Positions 20,029 through 27,796 of a stretch of 28,784 bases of DNA are shown here, piece after piece. The translations under genes were made by a program, and so were the position numbers. Every line of letters starts with the position of its first letter. Position 1 is the first letter of the stretch. Origin of the DNA: a virus; the IMG/VR virus record IMGVR_UViG_3300025327_000125, positions 1 to 28,784 of that record. The stretch is one strand, 5' to 3'. Under the pieces are notes generated by a model. It searched no databases, was not told the origin of the DNA, and saw only the letters and a list, made by a program, of their open reading frames with translations.

Positions 20029-20957
20029 GTTGGCAGGGCTATCGCCCGCCCATCCCCCGGAAACGGTGGATCGGCACGGCCTTCGTCCAGCCGGTCGTCA
20101 CCGGCGACGCTCTTGGCTTTGCTTCGCCGCAGGGGATCGCCGCCGGTGCCGTCGTGCGTTTGGCGTCGGCCCTGGGAACCGGGTCGCCGCAGGGGCTGGC
20201 GACCGGCGCCGTCATTCGGCTGGGTTCGGGTCTCGGCGCGGCCTCGCCGCAGGGGATCGCCACCGGCACAGTCGTCCATACGAGCATCGTCCTCGGTTCG
20301 GCTTCCCCCTCCGGCGTCGGGGCTGCCATCGTTGTCCATTCGGCAACGGCCTCGGGTACGGCCTCGCCACAGGGAGTATCGGGGGGCGGCTTCATCCTCA
20401 CCGCCTCGGCCCTCGGCTCGGCTTCGGCGAGCGGAGCGGCGAGCGGCGTCCGGGTCCTGGTTGCGGTCGCTCTCGGCACGGCCTCCCCCCAAGCAATCGG
20501 TTCGGCCGTGGTCGTCCTGGTCAGTTCGGCCCTTGGCGGCGCCTCTCCATTCGGGGCTGCCGCAGCCGTGGTCGTCCATACCGGGTCGGCCCTCGGCACC
20601 CTGTCTCCCTTCGCCGCCGGCTCGGGTGTCGTAGTCCACTCTGGCACCGCCGACGGGCGCGCCTCCTTGATCGGGGTCGGTCTTGCCATCGTCGTCCATC
20701 CGGCCTCCGCCGACGGTCGGGCCTCCCCCTTCGGAACGGCGACCGGAGTCATCGTCGGGGTGGTGGTCCATCTCGGCTCGGGTCTCGGCACCGCCTCGGC
20801 CTTCGGGTCGGCCGTCGGGTTGGCCATCCCGGCTGCGCCGCAGCTGCTGCTGCTGACCGTGACGCTGGGCGGGGCGACCCTGAACGCAGACCTCGTCGGG
20901 GCGACCCTGAACGCAGACCTCGTCTCCCCGACCCTGGCGGTTACCCTCCGGCCCTAG
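20025..20957 (+). CDS. Repetitive virion protein built of 20-residue repeats
   Basis: Residues about 22-268 consist of 12 consecutive units with the pattern x-V-V-H-x-x-S-A-L-G-x-A-S-P-x-G-x-A-x-G. Ten are exactly 20 residues, one is 24 (an extra VIVG), and the first is 18. Strand residues (VVV) alternate with a SALG turn and a small-residue SPQG turn, as expected for a beta-solenoid or a stacked-strand fibre. A positively charged N-terminus (YRPPIPRKRW) precedes it and a short C-terminal part has a 9-residue duplication (GATLNADLV twice) and ends VTLRP. It has no cysteine and no enzyme motif. It is the last gene of the surface group before the connector genes; a fibre, stalk or long decoration is likely. 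Confidence 0.7.
   Translation: MSWQGYRPPIPRKRWIGTAFVQPVVTGDALGFASPQGIAAGAVVRLASALGTGSPQGLATGAVIRLGSGLGAASPQGIATGTVVHTSIVLGSASPSGVGAAIVVHSATASGTASPQGVSGGGFILTASALGSASASGAASGVRVLVAVALGTASPQAIGSAVVVLVSSALGGASPFGAAAAVVVHTGSALGTLSPFAAGSGVVVHSGTADGRASLIGVGLAIVVHPASADGRASPFGTATGVIVGVVVHLGSGLGTASAFGSAVGLAIPAAPQLLLLTVTLGGATLNADLVGATLNADLVSPTLAVTLRP
20088..20826 (+). repeat. 60-bp tandem repeat region, 12 units
   Basis: In-frame 60-base units encode the 20-residue repeats of the protein at 20025. Units are diverged at DNA level, with recurring SALG and ASP codon blocks rather than recent identical copies. Confidence 0.75.
20871..20924 (+). repeat. Perfect 27-bp tandem duplication
   Basis: Bases 20871-20897 and 20898-20924 are identical. 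In frame they duplicate nine residues (GATLNADLV). Identity at every base suggests a recent event, unlike the diverged 60-bp units just upstream. Confidence 0.85.
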
Positions 20958-21257
20958 ATGGCCAACACCTACGCCTTCGGCCAGACGGTCATCCCGCGGC
21001 TGCGGTTCAGGGACCGCAACGAAGCGCTGGTGGACGTGACCGGCATCACCGTTGACATCGCCCCCCCGGTGTCCCCCCCCTACACCTACACCACGCCGTT
21101 CGACCACCCCAGCACCGGCATCTACGAGTTTCCCATCGACGGGAATGAGGCGGGCATCTGGCGGGGCGAGGCCTGCGGGGTAGTGGCCGGCGACGGCACG
21201 GCCTGCGACAAGTTCGTGTTCTGCGTCGAGTCCGAGTTCGTGGTGGTGGAGTCCTGA
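20958..21257 (+). CDS. Small Ig-like virion protein, 99 aa
   Basis: ATG 20958 directly follows the previous TAG. The sequence resembles a short Ig-like or BppU-type domain: FGQTVIPRLRFRDRNEALVDVTGITVDI, PFDHPSTGIYEFPIDGNEAGIWRGEA, FVFCVESEFVVVES. Proteins of this size and pattern commonly precede the head-to-tail adaptor in actinophages. Its end overlaps the adaptor gene (TGATG), which supports a head or neck role. Confidence 0.65.
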   Translation: MANTYAFGQTVIPRLRFRDRNEALVDVTGITVDIAPPVSPPYTYTTPFDHPSTGIYEFPIDGNEAGIWRGEACGVVAGDGTACDKFVFCVESEFVVVES

Positions 21258-22021
21258 TGCTCTGCGTCCCCTGGACCACCTACCAGGAGCTGGCGAACTG
21301 CGGGTGCGGGGCGGAGGAGTTGGACGTCGACAGGGTCGAGGAGCTGATAGACGCCGCCTCCGAGGCGCTGCACCTGCTGTCTAACTCCCAGTTCACCGGC
21401 CCCTGCACCACCGTCTACCGGCCCTGCCACTCGGCCTCCTCGTCGGCCTTGGACTGGTGGGGCAGCCCCACCGTGCCGGTGCGCCAGGACGGCGCCTGGC
21501 TGAACCTGGGGCCCTGCGGGTGCGGGGCCTGGGGCCCGGCCGGCTGCACCTGCGGCTGCGCCGCCCTCCACCTGCCGGTCGATTACCCCGTCGGCGTGGT
21601 GGTGCGCGAGGACGGGGTCGTTTTGGCCGCCAGCGCCTATCGGCTGGCCGGCCGGGAGCTGCACCGGGTCACGGGCGCCTGGCGGTGCTGCCAGGACCTG
21701 TCGCTGTCCGACACCGAGGTGGGGACTTGGTCGGTGACTATCACCCACGGCCTGGACCCCCCGGCGCTAGGCCGGCTGGCGGCCCGGGACCTGGCCGCCG
21801 AGCTGGTGAGGGCCTGCCGGGGAGTGGAATGCCGGCTGCCGGCGCGCACCACCGCGGTGGTGCGCCAGGGGATCAGCTATGAGTTGGACCCGGCCGGGCT
21901 GGCGGAGGGGGCGGTGGGAATCTACTCCGTGGACCTATTCCTGGCCGCCGTCAACCCCGAAGGTCGTCGGGCCGGCCGGTCCAGCTTCGCCTCGCCGTCG
22001 CTGCCCGAAACCTGGGGGTAG
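21257..22021 (+). CDS. Head-to-tail adaptor (connector) protein, Cys-rich
   Basis: The N-terminal 60 residues have the adaptor pattern: WTTYQELANCGCGAEELDVDRVEELIDAASEALHLLSNSQFTGPC, a helix followed by the L-S-x-x-Q-F-T-G-x-C turn seen in gp6-type connectors of actinophages. A Cys/Gly-rich insertion follows (LGPCGCGAWGPAGCTCGC). The C-terminus returns to an IYSVDLFLAAVNPEGR strand-helix end typical of the family. It would join the portal ring to the neck. ATG 21257 overlaps the preceding stop by one base. Confidence 0.75.
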   Translation: MLCVPWTTYQELANCGCGAEELDVDRVEELIDAASEALHLLSNSQFTGPCTTVYRPCHSASSSALDWWGSPTVPVRQDGAWLNLGPCGCGAWGPAGCTCGCAALHLPVDYPVGVVVREDGVVLAASAYRLAGRELHRVTGAWRCCQDLSLSDTEVGTWSVTITHGLDPPALGRLAARDLAAELVRACRGVECRLPARTTAVVRQGISYELDPAGLAEGAVGIYSVDLFLAAVNPEGRRAGRSSFASPSLPETWG

Positions 22022-22030
22022 GGCTGACCC

Positions 22031-22057
22031 TTGACGGCGGGGTCCCCGTCGTATAGT
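22031..22057 (+). promoter_or_regulatory. Promoter of the tail tube gene
   Basis: TTGACG (22031-22036), 15 bases, TATAGT (22052-22057). The start at 22086 has TTAGGAGT (22073-22080) 5 bases before it, so this is a normal led transcript. A dedicated promoter fits the high demand for tube protein. Confidence 0.5.
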
Positions 22058-22085
22058 GGCCCGGCCCGATCCTTAGGAGTCGTGA

Positions 22086-22781
22086 ATGCCACCGCAGGCC
22101 GGACCGTTCGTAGTCAAGGGGCTGCTCGCCGTCCGGGCCAGCCTGCTGGCCGAGGACGGGACGCCGCTCTGCGCCCTCGACGACGGGTCCGCCTGGACCC
22201 CCTGCCCGATCTCCCTCGCCACCGCCCGCCAGGCGACCGCCGACAGCACCACCGAGCTGAAGTGCGGCGACGGCACGGTGGCCGACCAGGAGACGATTCA
22301 GGGCGTGGTGACCGGCGACCAGATCACCCTGGTGATCGCCAAGCAGGACTTCGAGACGATCAGCCTCCTAACCGGGTCCGACCCTATCTTTGACCCCCTC
22401 GACCCCACCCGGGTCATCGGCTTCCAGGACCCCCAGGTTGACGAGCAGGCGCCGCCGGTGGAGTTCAACGCCTGGGCGCGCAACCGGTCCAACAATGCCC
22501 CGGCCGGTTCGCCCTATCAGTACCTGCGCCTCACCTGGCCGTTCGCGAAGTTCCGACTCGGCGACGACTCGGTGGGCGCCGACTACCTGCAGCAGACGCT
22601 GATCGGGCTCGCCACCCCCAACAACAACATCGGGGGCGGCGTTTGGGACGACTTCCCCGTGAACGCCAACGGCCGCTATCGGTTGCGCTGGGCGACCTCC
22701 TTCGTGCCCCTGGCGAGCGCCACGCCCTACAGCCTGTCGCCGTCCGGCGGCTACCTGGACACGCCGGCCTGCCTGTCGTAG
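22086..22781 (+). CDS. Major tail (tube) protein
   Basis: The 231-residue product has the size and beta-rich profile of siphophage tube proteins: FVVKGLLAVRASLLAEDGTPLCALDDGSAW, LATARQATADSTTELKCGDGTV, VVTGDQITLVIAKQDFETISLLTG, VIGFQDPQVDEQAPPVEFNAWARN, YLRLTWPFAKFRLGDDSVG, ending in a YRLRWATSFVPLAS strand. It lies one gene after the adaptor and before the tail completion, terminator, chaperone and tape measure genes, which supports the call. It has its own promoter and a good ribosome site, as expected for the most abundant tail protein. Confidence 0.7.
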   Translation: MPPQAGPFVVKGLLAVRASLLAEDGTPLCALDDGSAWTPCPISLATARQATADSTTELKCGDGTVADQETIQGVVTGDQITLVIAKQDFETISLLTGSDPIFDPLDPTRVIGFQDPQVDEQAPPVEFNAWARNRSNNAPAGSPYQYLRLTWPFAKFRLGDDSVGADYLQQTLIGLATPNNNIGGGVWDDFPVNANGRYRLRWATSFVPLASATPYSLSPSGGYLDTPACLS

Positions 22782-22785
22782 CGCC

Positions 22786-23196
22786 GTGGGCGTCCTGGCC
22801 GATGCCCTGGAGCGGCGGCTGCGCCTGGCGACCCCCCGCCTGCAGGGTCGGGTGCTGGTCGAGCTGCGGCGGGCTGCCCCGAAAAAAACCCGCCAGCTGC
22901 AGGACTCGATCCGCGTCAGGGCCCGCTACGCCGCCGGCCTGTTGACCGTGACGGCGGAGGCCCCGGTGGTGCAGGCGGCCACGACCGAGCGCGGGGCCCG
23001 GGCCCACGTCATCACCACCAGGCCGCCCAACCGTAAAGCCCGCAGCGGTCGGGGCCGGGGGGCGCTGCGATTCAAGGTCGGCGGCAAGACCCTATATCGG
23101 CGCCGGGTGAACCACCCGGGCAACCGACCCAAACCCTGGTTCTTCCCCACCCTTCGCCGGTGGGGGTCATTCCTGTCGGACGAGTTAGCCCGGTAG
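22786..23196 (+). CDS. Tail completion / neck protein (HK97 gp10-like)
   Basis: GTG 22786 starts a basic 136-residue protein: LADALERRLRLATPRLQGRVLVELRRAAPKKTRQLQDSIRV, then VTAEAPVVQAATTERGARAHVI, RRRVNHPGNRPKPWFFPTLRRW. The A-P-x-x-T-x-x-L-x-x-S-I and closing H-P-G-x-x-x-x-P-W-F-x-P motifs are characteristic of the gp10-like family that joins the tail to the connector. It ends with the TAG that forms the -10 box of the next gene. Confidence 0.8.
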   Translation: MGVLADALERRLRLATPRLQGRVLVELRRAAPKKTRQLQDSIRVRARYAAGLLTVTAEAPVVQAATTERGARAHVITTRPPNRKARSGRGRGALRFKVGGKTLYRRRVNHPGNRPKPWFFPTLRRWGSFLSDELAR

Positions 23197-23199
23197 GGT
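23194..23199 (+). promoter_or_regulatory. -10 box TAGGGT, leaderless start 6 bases downstream
   Basis: TAGGGT, 6 bases, ATG 23206, no ribosome site. TAG is the preceding stop. Identical box and spacing to 4064. Confidence 0.45.
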
Positions 23200-23205
23200 G
23201 TTGCC

Positions 23206-23637
23206 ATGCCCTGGCAGGACTTCGGGACCGGGCTGGTGACGGCGGTCTCCGACGCCGTGGCCGCCTCAGGCCTCACGGTGCTGCTGGGGGCGTTGACCGC
23301 CGGCGAGGTGGCGCTGGAATGCACGAACCGCTCAGACGAGGCCCTGGTGGCCGCCTGGCTGTCGGAGGTGACGCCGGAGGCGGTGACGGTGAAGGGCGCC
23401 CACACGCCCCTGCCCACCTGGACCCTGCGGGTGGCGCGGTGCGTGGTCGACCCGGTGGGGAGCGCGGCGGGGTGGCACGACCTGGTGGAGACGGCATGGT
23501 GCGCCGCCACCGCCTACCTGGCCGCCTGTGACCCCCCGGCCACGATGGGGGCCCTGACGGTCGCCGCGCCGTCGGGCGGGGTGGTCTACGCTGATCTGAC
23601 CGTCACGGTTGAGGACGGCTGCCTGGAGGAGGTCTGA
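23206..23637 (+). CDS. Tail terminator-like protein, 143 aa
   Basis: The 143-residue protein is alpha/beta without motifs: MPWQDFGTGLVTAVSDAVAASG, LLGALTAGEVALECTN, VKGAHTPLPTWTLRVARCVVDPVGSAAGWHDLVETAWCAATAYLAA, ending in a beta segment VVYADLTVTVEDGC. Its size and its place between the neck protein and the chaperone pair match the tail terminator (gpU-like) that caps the tube. The call is mostly from position. Confidence 0.55.
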   Translation: MPWQDFGTGLVTAVSDAVAASGLTVLLGALTAGEVALECTNRSDEALVAAWLSEVTPEAVTVKGAHTPLPTWTLRVARCVVDPVGSAAGWHDLVETAWCAATAYLAACDPPATMGALTVAAPSGGVVYADLTVTVEDGCLEEV

Positions 23638-23639
23638 GG

Positions 23640-24050
23640 GTGGATGAGAACGAGCGCCCCGAACCGATCACGTTTTGGCCCGACGGTGGGGTGACCCTGC
23701 GGTTGCGGACCCGGACGGTGGAGGTGCCGGCCCCCACCCTGGCCCACCTGGAGGCCATATTCGCCTACGAGGACCGGGTGGTGCAGCGGCTGACCGCCAC
23801 GCCCAACGGATCGAAGGGCAAGGGGAAGGTCAAGCCCGAGACGGTGCAGCTGCCCTGGACCTTCTTCGCCGAGAAGTTCGCCGAGGTCCTACGCATCGCG
23901 CTGGACGAGCCCGAGGGGGAGGGATCGGTGACGCCGCAGGAGCTGCCGGCCTGGGCGGTCAAGAAGCCGGCATACGACCGGCTCATCGACCACTGGCTGA
24001 CCGTCCCTTTCGACTATACGCCCCTCGAGGCGACGATCCCGACGACGTGA
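23640..24050 (+). CDS. Tail assembly chaperone, upstream frame (G-like)
   Basis: GTG 23640 follows GGAGGAGG-type sequence at 23624-23631. The 136-residue protein (PITFWPDGGVTLRLRTRTVEVPAPTLAHLEAIF, VQLPWTFFAEKFAEVLRIAL) lies just before the tape measure gene, as the first tail chaperone does. In frame near its 3' end is the heptamer C-CCT-TTC (24005-24011), at which ribosomes can slip -1 into the next gene. Without slipping it ends YTPLEATIPTT. Confidence 0.8.
   Translation: MDENERPEPITFWPDGGVTLRLRTRTVEVPAPTLAHLEAIFAYEDRVVQRLTATPNGSKGKGKVKPETVQLPWTFFAEKFAEVLRIALDEPEGEGSVTPQELPAWAVKKPAYDRLIDHWLTVPFDYTPLEATIPTT
24005..24011 (+). promoter_or_regulatory. -1 programmed frameshift heptamer CCCTTTC
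   Basis: Zero-frame codons are GTC-CCT-TTC; a one-base backward slip re-pairs both tRNAs on CCC and TTT, the X-XXY-YYZ form. A small hairpin CGCC-CCTCGA-GGCG (24019-24032) starts 8 bases downstream. Frame 2 from 24011 is open to 24292, giving a 217-residue fusion. Confidence 0.7.
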
Positions 24051-24292
24051 CCCCGCCCCGCCCCTGGCGGTCGGCGGTGGGCGACATCTACCGGGCCCTG
24101 TACCCGCTGTCCCCGGTGGAGGTGGACCGGCTGCGCCCCTGGCAGATAGGCGAGCTGCTGGTCCGGCCCGAGCAGCGGGATTACGAGGAGGTGCTGGAGA
24201 ACGAGGCGCGGCCGCAGCCCACCCCCGAGCAGATGGAGGAGCGGGTGGCCCGGTACCACGCCAGGAGGGCGGAGCGGGATGACCCGAGTTGA
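24047..24292 (+). CDS. Tail assembly chaperone, downstream frame (T-like extension)
   Basis: This segment is read mainly as the C-terminal part of the -1 frameshift product 23640-24292: after LTVPF the fusion continues RLYAPRGDDPDD and then TPPRPWRSAVGDIYRALYPLSPVEVDRLRPWQIGELLVRPEQRDYEEVLE. It may also start independently at GTG 24047 (GTGA overlap with the upstream stop). The helical C-terminus ends RVARYHARRAERDDPS. Long and short forms together coat the tape measure during tail assembly in most siphophages. Confidence 0.75.
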   Translation: MTPPRPWRSAVGDIYRALYPLSPVEVDRLRPWQIGELLVRPEQRDYEEVLENEARPQPTPEQMEERVARYHARRAERDDPS

Positions 24293-24358
24293 CGACCGGC
24301 CTGAGGCGTGACACCCTGGCTCATCGTCGGTTAGCCCTTCTCGATCATTCCTGACACC

Positions 24359-24364
24359 TAGCAT
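24359..24364 (+). promoter_or_regulatory. -10 box TAGCAT, leaderless start 6 bases downstream
   Basis: TAGCAT, 6 bases, GTG 24371. The 78-base gap before it has no ribosome site and no clear -35. This would give the tape measure gene its own leaderless message. Confidence 0.45.
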
Positions 24365-24370
24365 CGGGCC

Positions 24371-27300
24371 GTGCCCGAGGGCCTGCGCGCCGAGCTGATC
24401 CTGGACGCCCGCCGGGCGTTGGCGACGGCTGATGACGTGGAGCGACGGCTGCAGGCCGCCGTCTCCGACCTGCGGGTCAGTCTGGACGCCACCACCCTGT
24501 CCTCGGCGCAGCGGCAGCTGGCCGGCATCGAGGTGGGGGTGGTGGTGGACCGCGACGACGTGGCCCGGGTTCGCAACACCCTCGATCAGCTGGTGCTGGA
24601 CGTCGACGTGGACGAGGCCGGGGTGCGCCGGCTGTCGAGCGAGATTTCGGAGGCCGCCCGGTCGGCGGACACGCTCGAGGACCAGCTGGCGGGGGCCAAC
24701 CGCGAACTGCGGGAGGGCGCCACCCGGGCGGGGCGCCTGGACGAGCAGCTGGACCAGGCGGCCGCCGCCGCCGGGCTCACGGCCGCCTCGGTGGCCGGCA
24801 TCTCGGCCGCCGGAGCATCGGGCGCCGCCGGGCTGGCCGGGGTGACCGCCCAGACCGGGGGCCTGGTGGCCAACCTGGCCCTCCTCAAGGGCGCCTCACA
24901 ACAGGGGCTGGGCGCCGTGGTGCAACAGGGCTCATTGTCGGCCATCGAGCTGGAGAAGACGGCTCTAGCCGCCACCGTGGCCGGGCTGTCCCTCGGCTCC
25001 ATACGCCTGGACCCCGGGGCGGTGAGCCGGGTGGGCGAATTGACGGACGACGTGGCCCGCCTGCGGGCCACCGCCATTACCGCTCCCAACCTGGAGCGCC
25101 AATTGGGCATCAACGCCGCCGCCGCTGCTGCCCCAGCCGCCGCCTCCGGGTTGAAGGGGATCGGGGTGGGGCTGGCCGCGGTGGGGGCGGGCTTTGCCAT
25201 ATCGGCCGTCCGCAACCAGCTGCAGCTGGCGGTGGGGGCCGCCTCCGACCTGGCCGAGTCGACGTCGAAGTCGCAGGTGGTGTTCGGCCGCAACCTCCAA
25301 CTGGTGCGCCAGGGGTTGGGTGACACGACCCGGACCGTGCTGCTGTCCGAGCAGGCGGCGCTGGAGGCGACCGCCACGTTCGGCAACCTGTTTTCCGCCT
25401 TGGGGTTGGGCCAGGCCGAGGCCGCCAACCTGTCCCCGGCGGTGGTGCAGCTGGCTGCCGATCTGGCGTCCTTCAACAACCTGCGGGTGGAGGACACGCT
25501 GGTCGCCATCCGCGCCGGCCTGGTGGGCGAGGTGGAGCCGCTGCGCAGGTTGGGCGTGGCGATCAACGCCGCCAACGTGGAGCAGCGGGCCTACGAGCTG
25601 GGGCTGGGCCGGGTGGGAGAGGAGCTGTCGGAGGGCGCCAAGGTGCAGGCCCGTTGGAACCTGATCCTGGAGCAGACGGGCGCCGCCCAGGGGGACGTGG
25701 CACGCACCGCCGAGGGCTATGCCAACACCCAACGCCGGGTCAACGCCGAGATCGAGGACTTTCGAGCCCGGTTCGGCGAGGCCATCCTGCCCGCCTTTCA
25801 GGAACTGCTGGCGGTGGCGCCACAGGTGGTGGACCAGCTGGAGCAGCTGGTGCCCTCCCTGGTCGCCATCATCGACGTGGGAGCCAAGCTGGTGCCGGTG
25901 TTCGTGGAGGGGTTCAAGGCGATCGTGGAACCGCTGGAGGAGGTTGACAGATTCTTCGGGAGCGTCGGAGCGGCGGTGCGGTCGGCCTTCGGGGACCAGG
26001 CCCAGGGCCGCATCCTCGCCTTCAACAACGCCCTGGACCGCCTGGACGACGCCTTGGAGGCCGGAGAGGACCCGGCCGAGTCGCTGGGCGCCTCGCTGGG
26101 CAGCCTGGCCGACAAGGGCCTCCTGACCGCCGACGCGCTGGTGCGCCTCGGGTCCCGGGCCGGGTTCAGCAAGGACGAACTGTTGGACTTCGGGCGCGAG
26201 GTGGCGGCGTCTGGACAGGCGATGGGGCTGACGGAGGGCCAGGTCAGGGCCATCGCCGATGCCGTCTCGGTGCTGACCGGGCAGCTGGGGCCTGACATAG
26301 AGGCGGTGCGCCAGCAACGAATCGAGTTTGAGCTGCTGGGGAAGGTGCGGACGCCGCAGGTGTTCGTGGACCTGCCAGCCCTGCTGGAGGCGGTCCGGGT
26401 CAAGCAGGCGGAGTTCGTCGAGCGGTTCCGGGAGGGCATCGACGTGCTGGCGGAGGCGCCGGAGGTCTTGGACGTCTCGGCCAAGCAGATCGTGGCGAAC
26501 CTCACCGAGCAGGTGAACGCCGCCGCCGAGTTTCAGGCCAACCTGGTGCGCCTGGTGGCGGCCGGCCAGGACGACCTGGCCCGGGAGCTGAGGGAGAAGG
26601 GGCCCGGCGTGGCGGGGGCCCTGGTGGAGTTCCTAGAGGACCCGACGCTGGCGGCGGAGGCCGAGCGATTGGCCGAGGGGCGGGGGACCGCCATCAGCCG
26701 GGGCATCGCCACCGGACTGTCCAAGGAGCTGGTCAACCTCCCGGAGTCGGCGAAGGCCGGCCTGGACGCCCTGAGCCAATTCCTCTCCGATCCGGCGGTG
26801 TTCAGCGCCGTCGAAACGGCGGTGCGGGGCGGAGCGATCTCGGTGGGCGTCGGCTTCCGGGACCAGTTGGACGCCGAGTTTGGCCTGTTGACCCAGGGCT
26901 CCCCGGTGCTGCGCGCCCAGGTGGTGGCCCTGATCAGGGGGGCCGACCTGCCTCAGGCCGTCAAGGACTCGGTGCTGGCCGCCTTCGCCGCCACGGATGT
27001 GTTGGACATCGTCGAGGAGGCCGGGGAGACGCTGGCGTCTCGCTATATCAAGGGTCTGAAGGGACCGGGCGGCCTGGCGGTGTCCTCGCCCTCCAAGGTC
27101 ATGATCGCCCTGGCTAAGCAGGTGGCGAAGGACTTCGCCGGCGAGTTCGAGAAGTCCTTCGCCCTGGACGTGCCCGATTCCGCCACGGCCGGCATCGCCT
27201 CCGACCTCACCTCTGGTTCGGCCCGGTTCCGACTGCGCCAGGCGGGCGGCACGCTGGCGAACGCCGTGCTGGAGGGCATACGGTCGGCGCTGGACCAGGC

Positions 27301-27796
27301 GGCGCTGCAGCCGGAGGTGGAGGAGCTGGCGTCATCGTTCACCACCGCCGGGCCGGCCTTCGCCCAGGCCCTGGGGAGCGCCCTAGATTCCGCCGACCTG
27401 TCGAACGTGATCGTGGACTCGGTGCGCGACGCCTTCGGCGGGCTGACCGTGACGGCGGTGGCCGAGGACGCCGGGACCTCGGTGGCCCAGGCGTTCTTGA
27501 AGGGAATCAGGGGACCCGGGGGTCTGCAGATATCCTCGCCCTCCAAGGTGATGATCGAAATAGCCCGCCAGGCGGTCTCGGACTTCCGGGCCGCCGCCCA
27601 GCTCGAGCTGTCGTCGGGTCTCGCCGTTTCCCTGCCCGTGTCGGGGGGCCTGCGGGGCGTCACCCCGGCCGCCGCGGTCGGCGGCCCGGTGGTGAACCTG
27701 ACCGTCATCGGCTCCGGCGACCTGACCCGTGGCGCGGCCCGCGGGGCGGCCATAGCCGGCCAGCTGGTGTCGCTGATGCGGGTGGTGCGACGGTGA
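24371..27796 (+). CDS. Tape measure protein, 1141 aa
   Basis: The length, the position after the chaperone pair and the composition identify it. Residues 1-140 are helical with heptad-like repeats; about 130-290 are Ala/Gly-rich and hydrophobic (GVGLAAVGAGFAISAVRNQLQ); about 300-470 resemble the TMP core (VVFGRNLQLVRQGLGDTT, ALGLGQAEAANLSPAVVQLAADLASFNNL, RAGLVGEVEPLRRLGVAI). The C-terminal third has a duplicated module, KGLKGPGGLAVSSPSKVM (from 27049) and KGIRGPGGLQISSPSKVM (from 27496), a motif common in actinophage tape measures. At about 0.15 nm per residue the tail would be near 170 nm. GTG 24371 is the only start in a convincing place. It overlaps the distal tail gene by four bases. Confidence 0.9.
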   Translation: MPEGLRAELILDARRALATADDVERRLQAAVSDLRVSLDATTLSSAQRQLAGIEVGVVVDRDDVARVRNTLDQLVLDVDVDEAGVRRLSSEISEAARSADTLEDQLAGANRELREGATRAGRLDEQLDQAAAAAGLTAASVAGISAAGASGAAGLAGVTAQTGGLVANLALLKGASQQGLGAVVQQGSLSAIELEKTALAATVAGLSLGSIRLDPGAVSRVGELTDDVARLRATAITAPNLERQLGINAAAAAAPAAASGLKGIGVGLAAVGAGFAISAVRNQLQLAVGAASDLAESTSKSQVVFGRNLQLVRQGLGDTTRTVLLSEQAALEATATFGNLFSALGLGQAEAANLSPAVVQLAADLASFNNLRVEDTLVAIRAGLVGEVEPLRRLGVAINAANVEQRAYELGLGRVGEELSEGAKVQARWNLILEQTGAAQGDVARTAEGYANTQRRVNAEIEDFRARFGEAILPAFQELLAVAPQVVDQLEQLVPSLVAIIDVGAKLVPVFVEGFKAIVEPLEEVDRFFGSVGAAVRSAFGDQAQGRILAFNNALDRLDDALEAGEDPAESLGASLGSLADKGLLTADALVRLGSRAGFSKDELLDFGREVAASGQAMGLTEGQVRAIADAVSVLTGQLGPDIEAVRQQRIEFELLGKVRTPQVFVDLPALLEAVRVKQAEFVERFREGIDVLAEAPEVLDVSAKQIVANLTEQVNAAAEFQANLVRLVAAGQDDLARELREKGPGVAGALVEFLEDPTLAAEAERLAEGRGTAISRGIATGLSKELVNLPESAKAGLDALSQFLSDPAVFSAVETAVRGGAISVGVGFRDQLDAEFGLLTQGSPVLRAQVVALIRGADLPQAVKDSVLAAFAATDVLDIVEEAGETLASRYIKGLKGPGGLAVSSPSKVMIALAKQVAKDFAGEFEKSFALDVPDSATAGIASDLTSGSARFRLRQAGGTLANAVLEGIRSALDQAALQPEVEELASSFTTAGPAFAQALGSALDSADLSNVIVDSVRDAFGGLTVTAVAEDAGTSVAQAFLKGIRGPGGLQISSPSKVMIEIARQAVSDFRAAAQLELSSGLAVSLPVSGGLRGVTPAAAVGGPVVNLTVIGSGDLTRGAARGAAIAGQLVSLMRVVRR

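Noticed and set aside
24965-26317. Long minus-strand frame (450 codons) inside the tape measure gene
   Set aside because: Composition (His, Gln, Leu, Arg) mirrors the plus-strand gene and there is no start context; the plus strand is clearly the tape measure.
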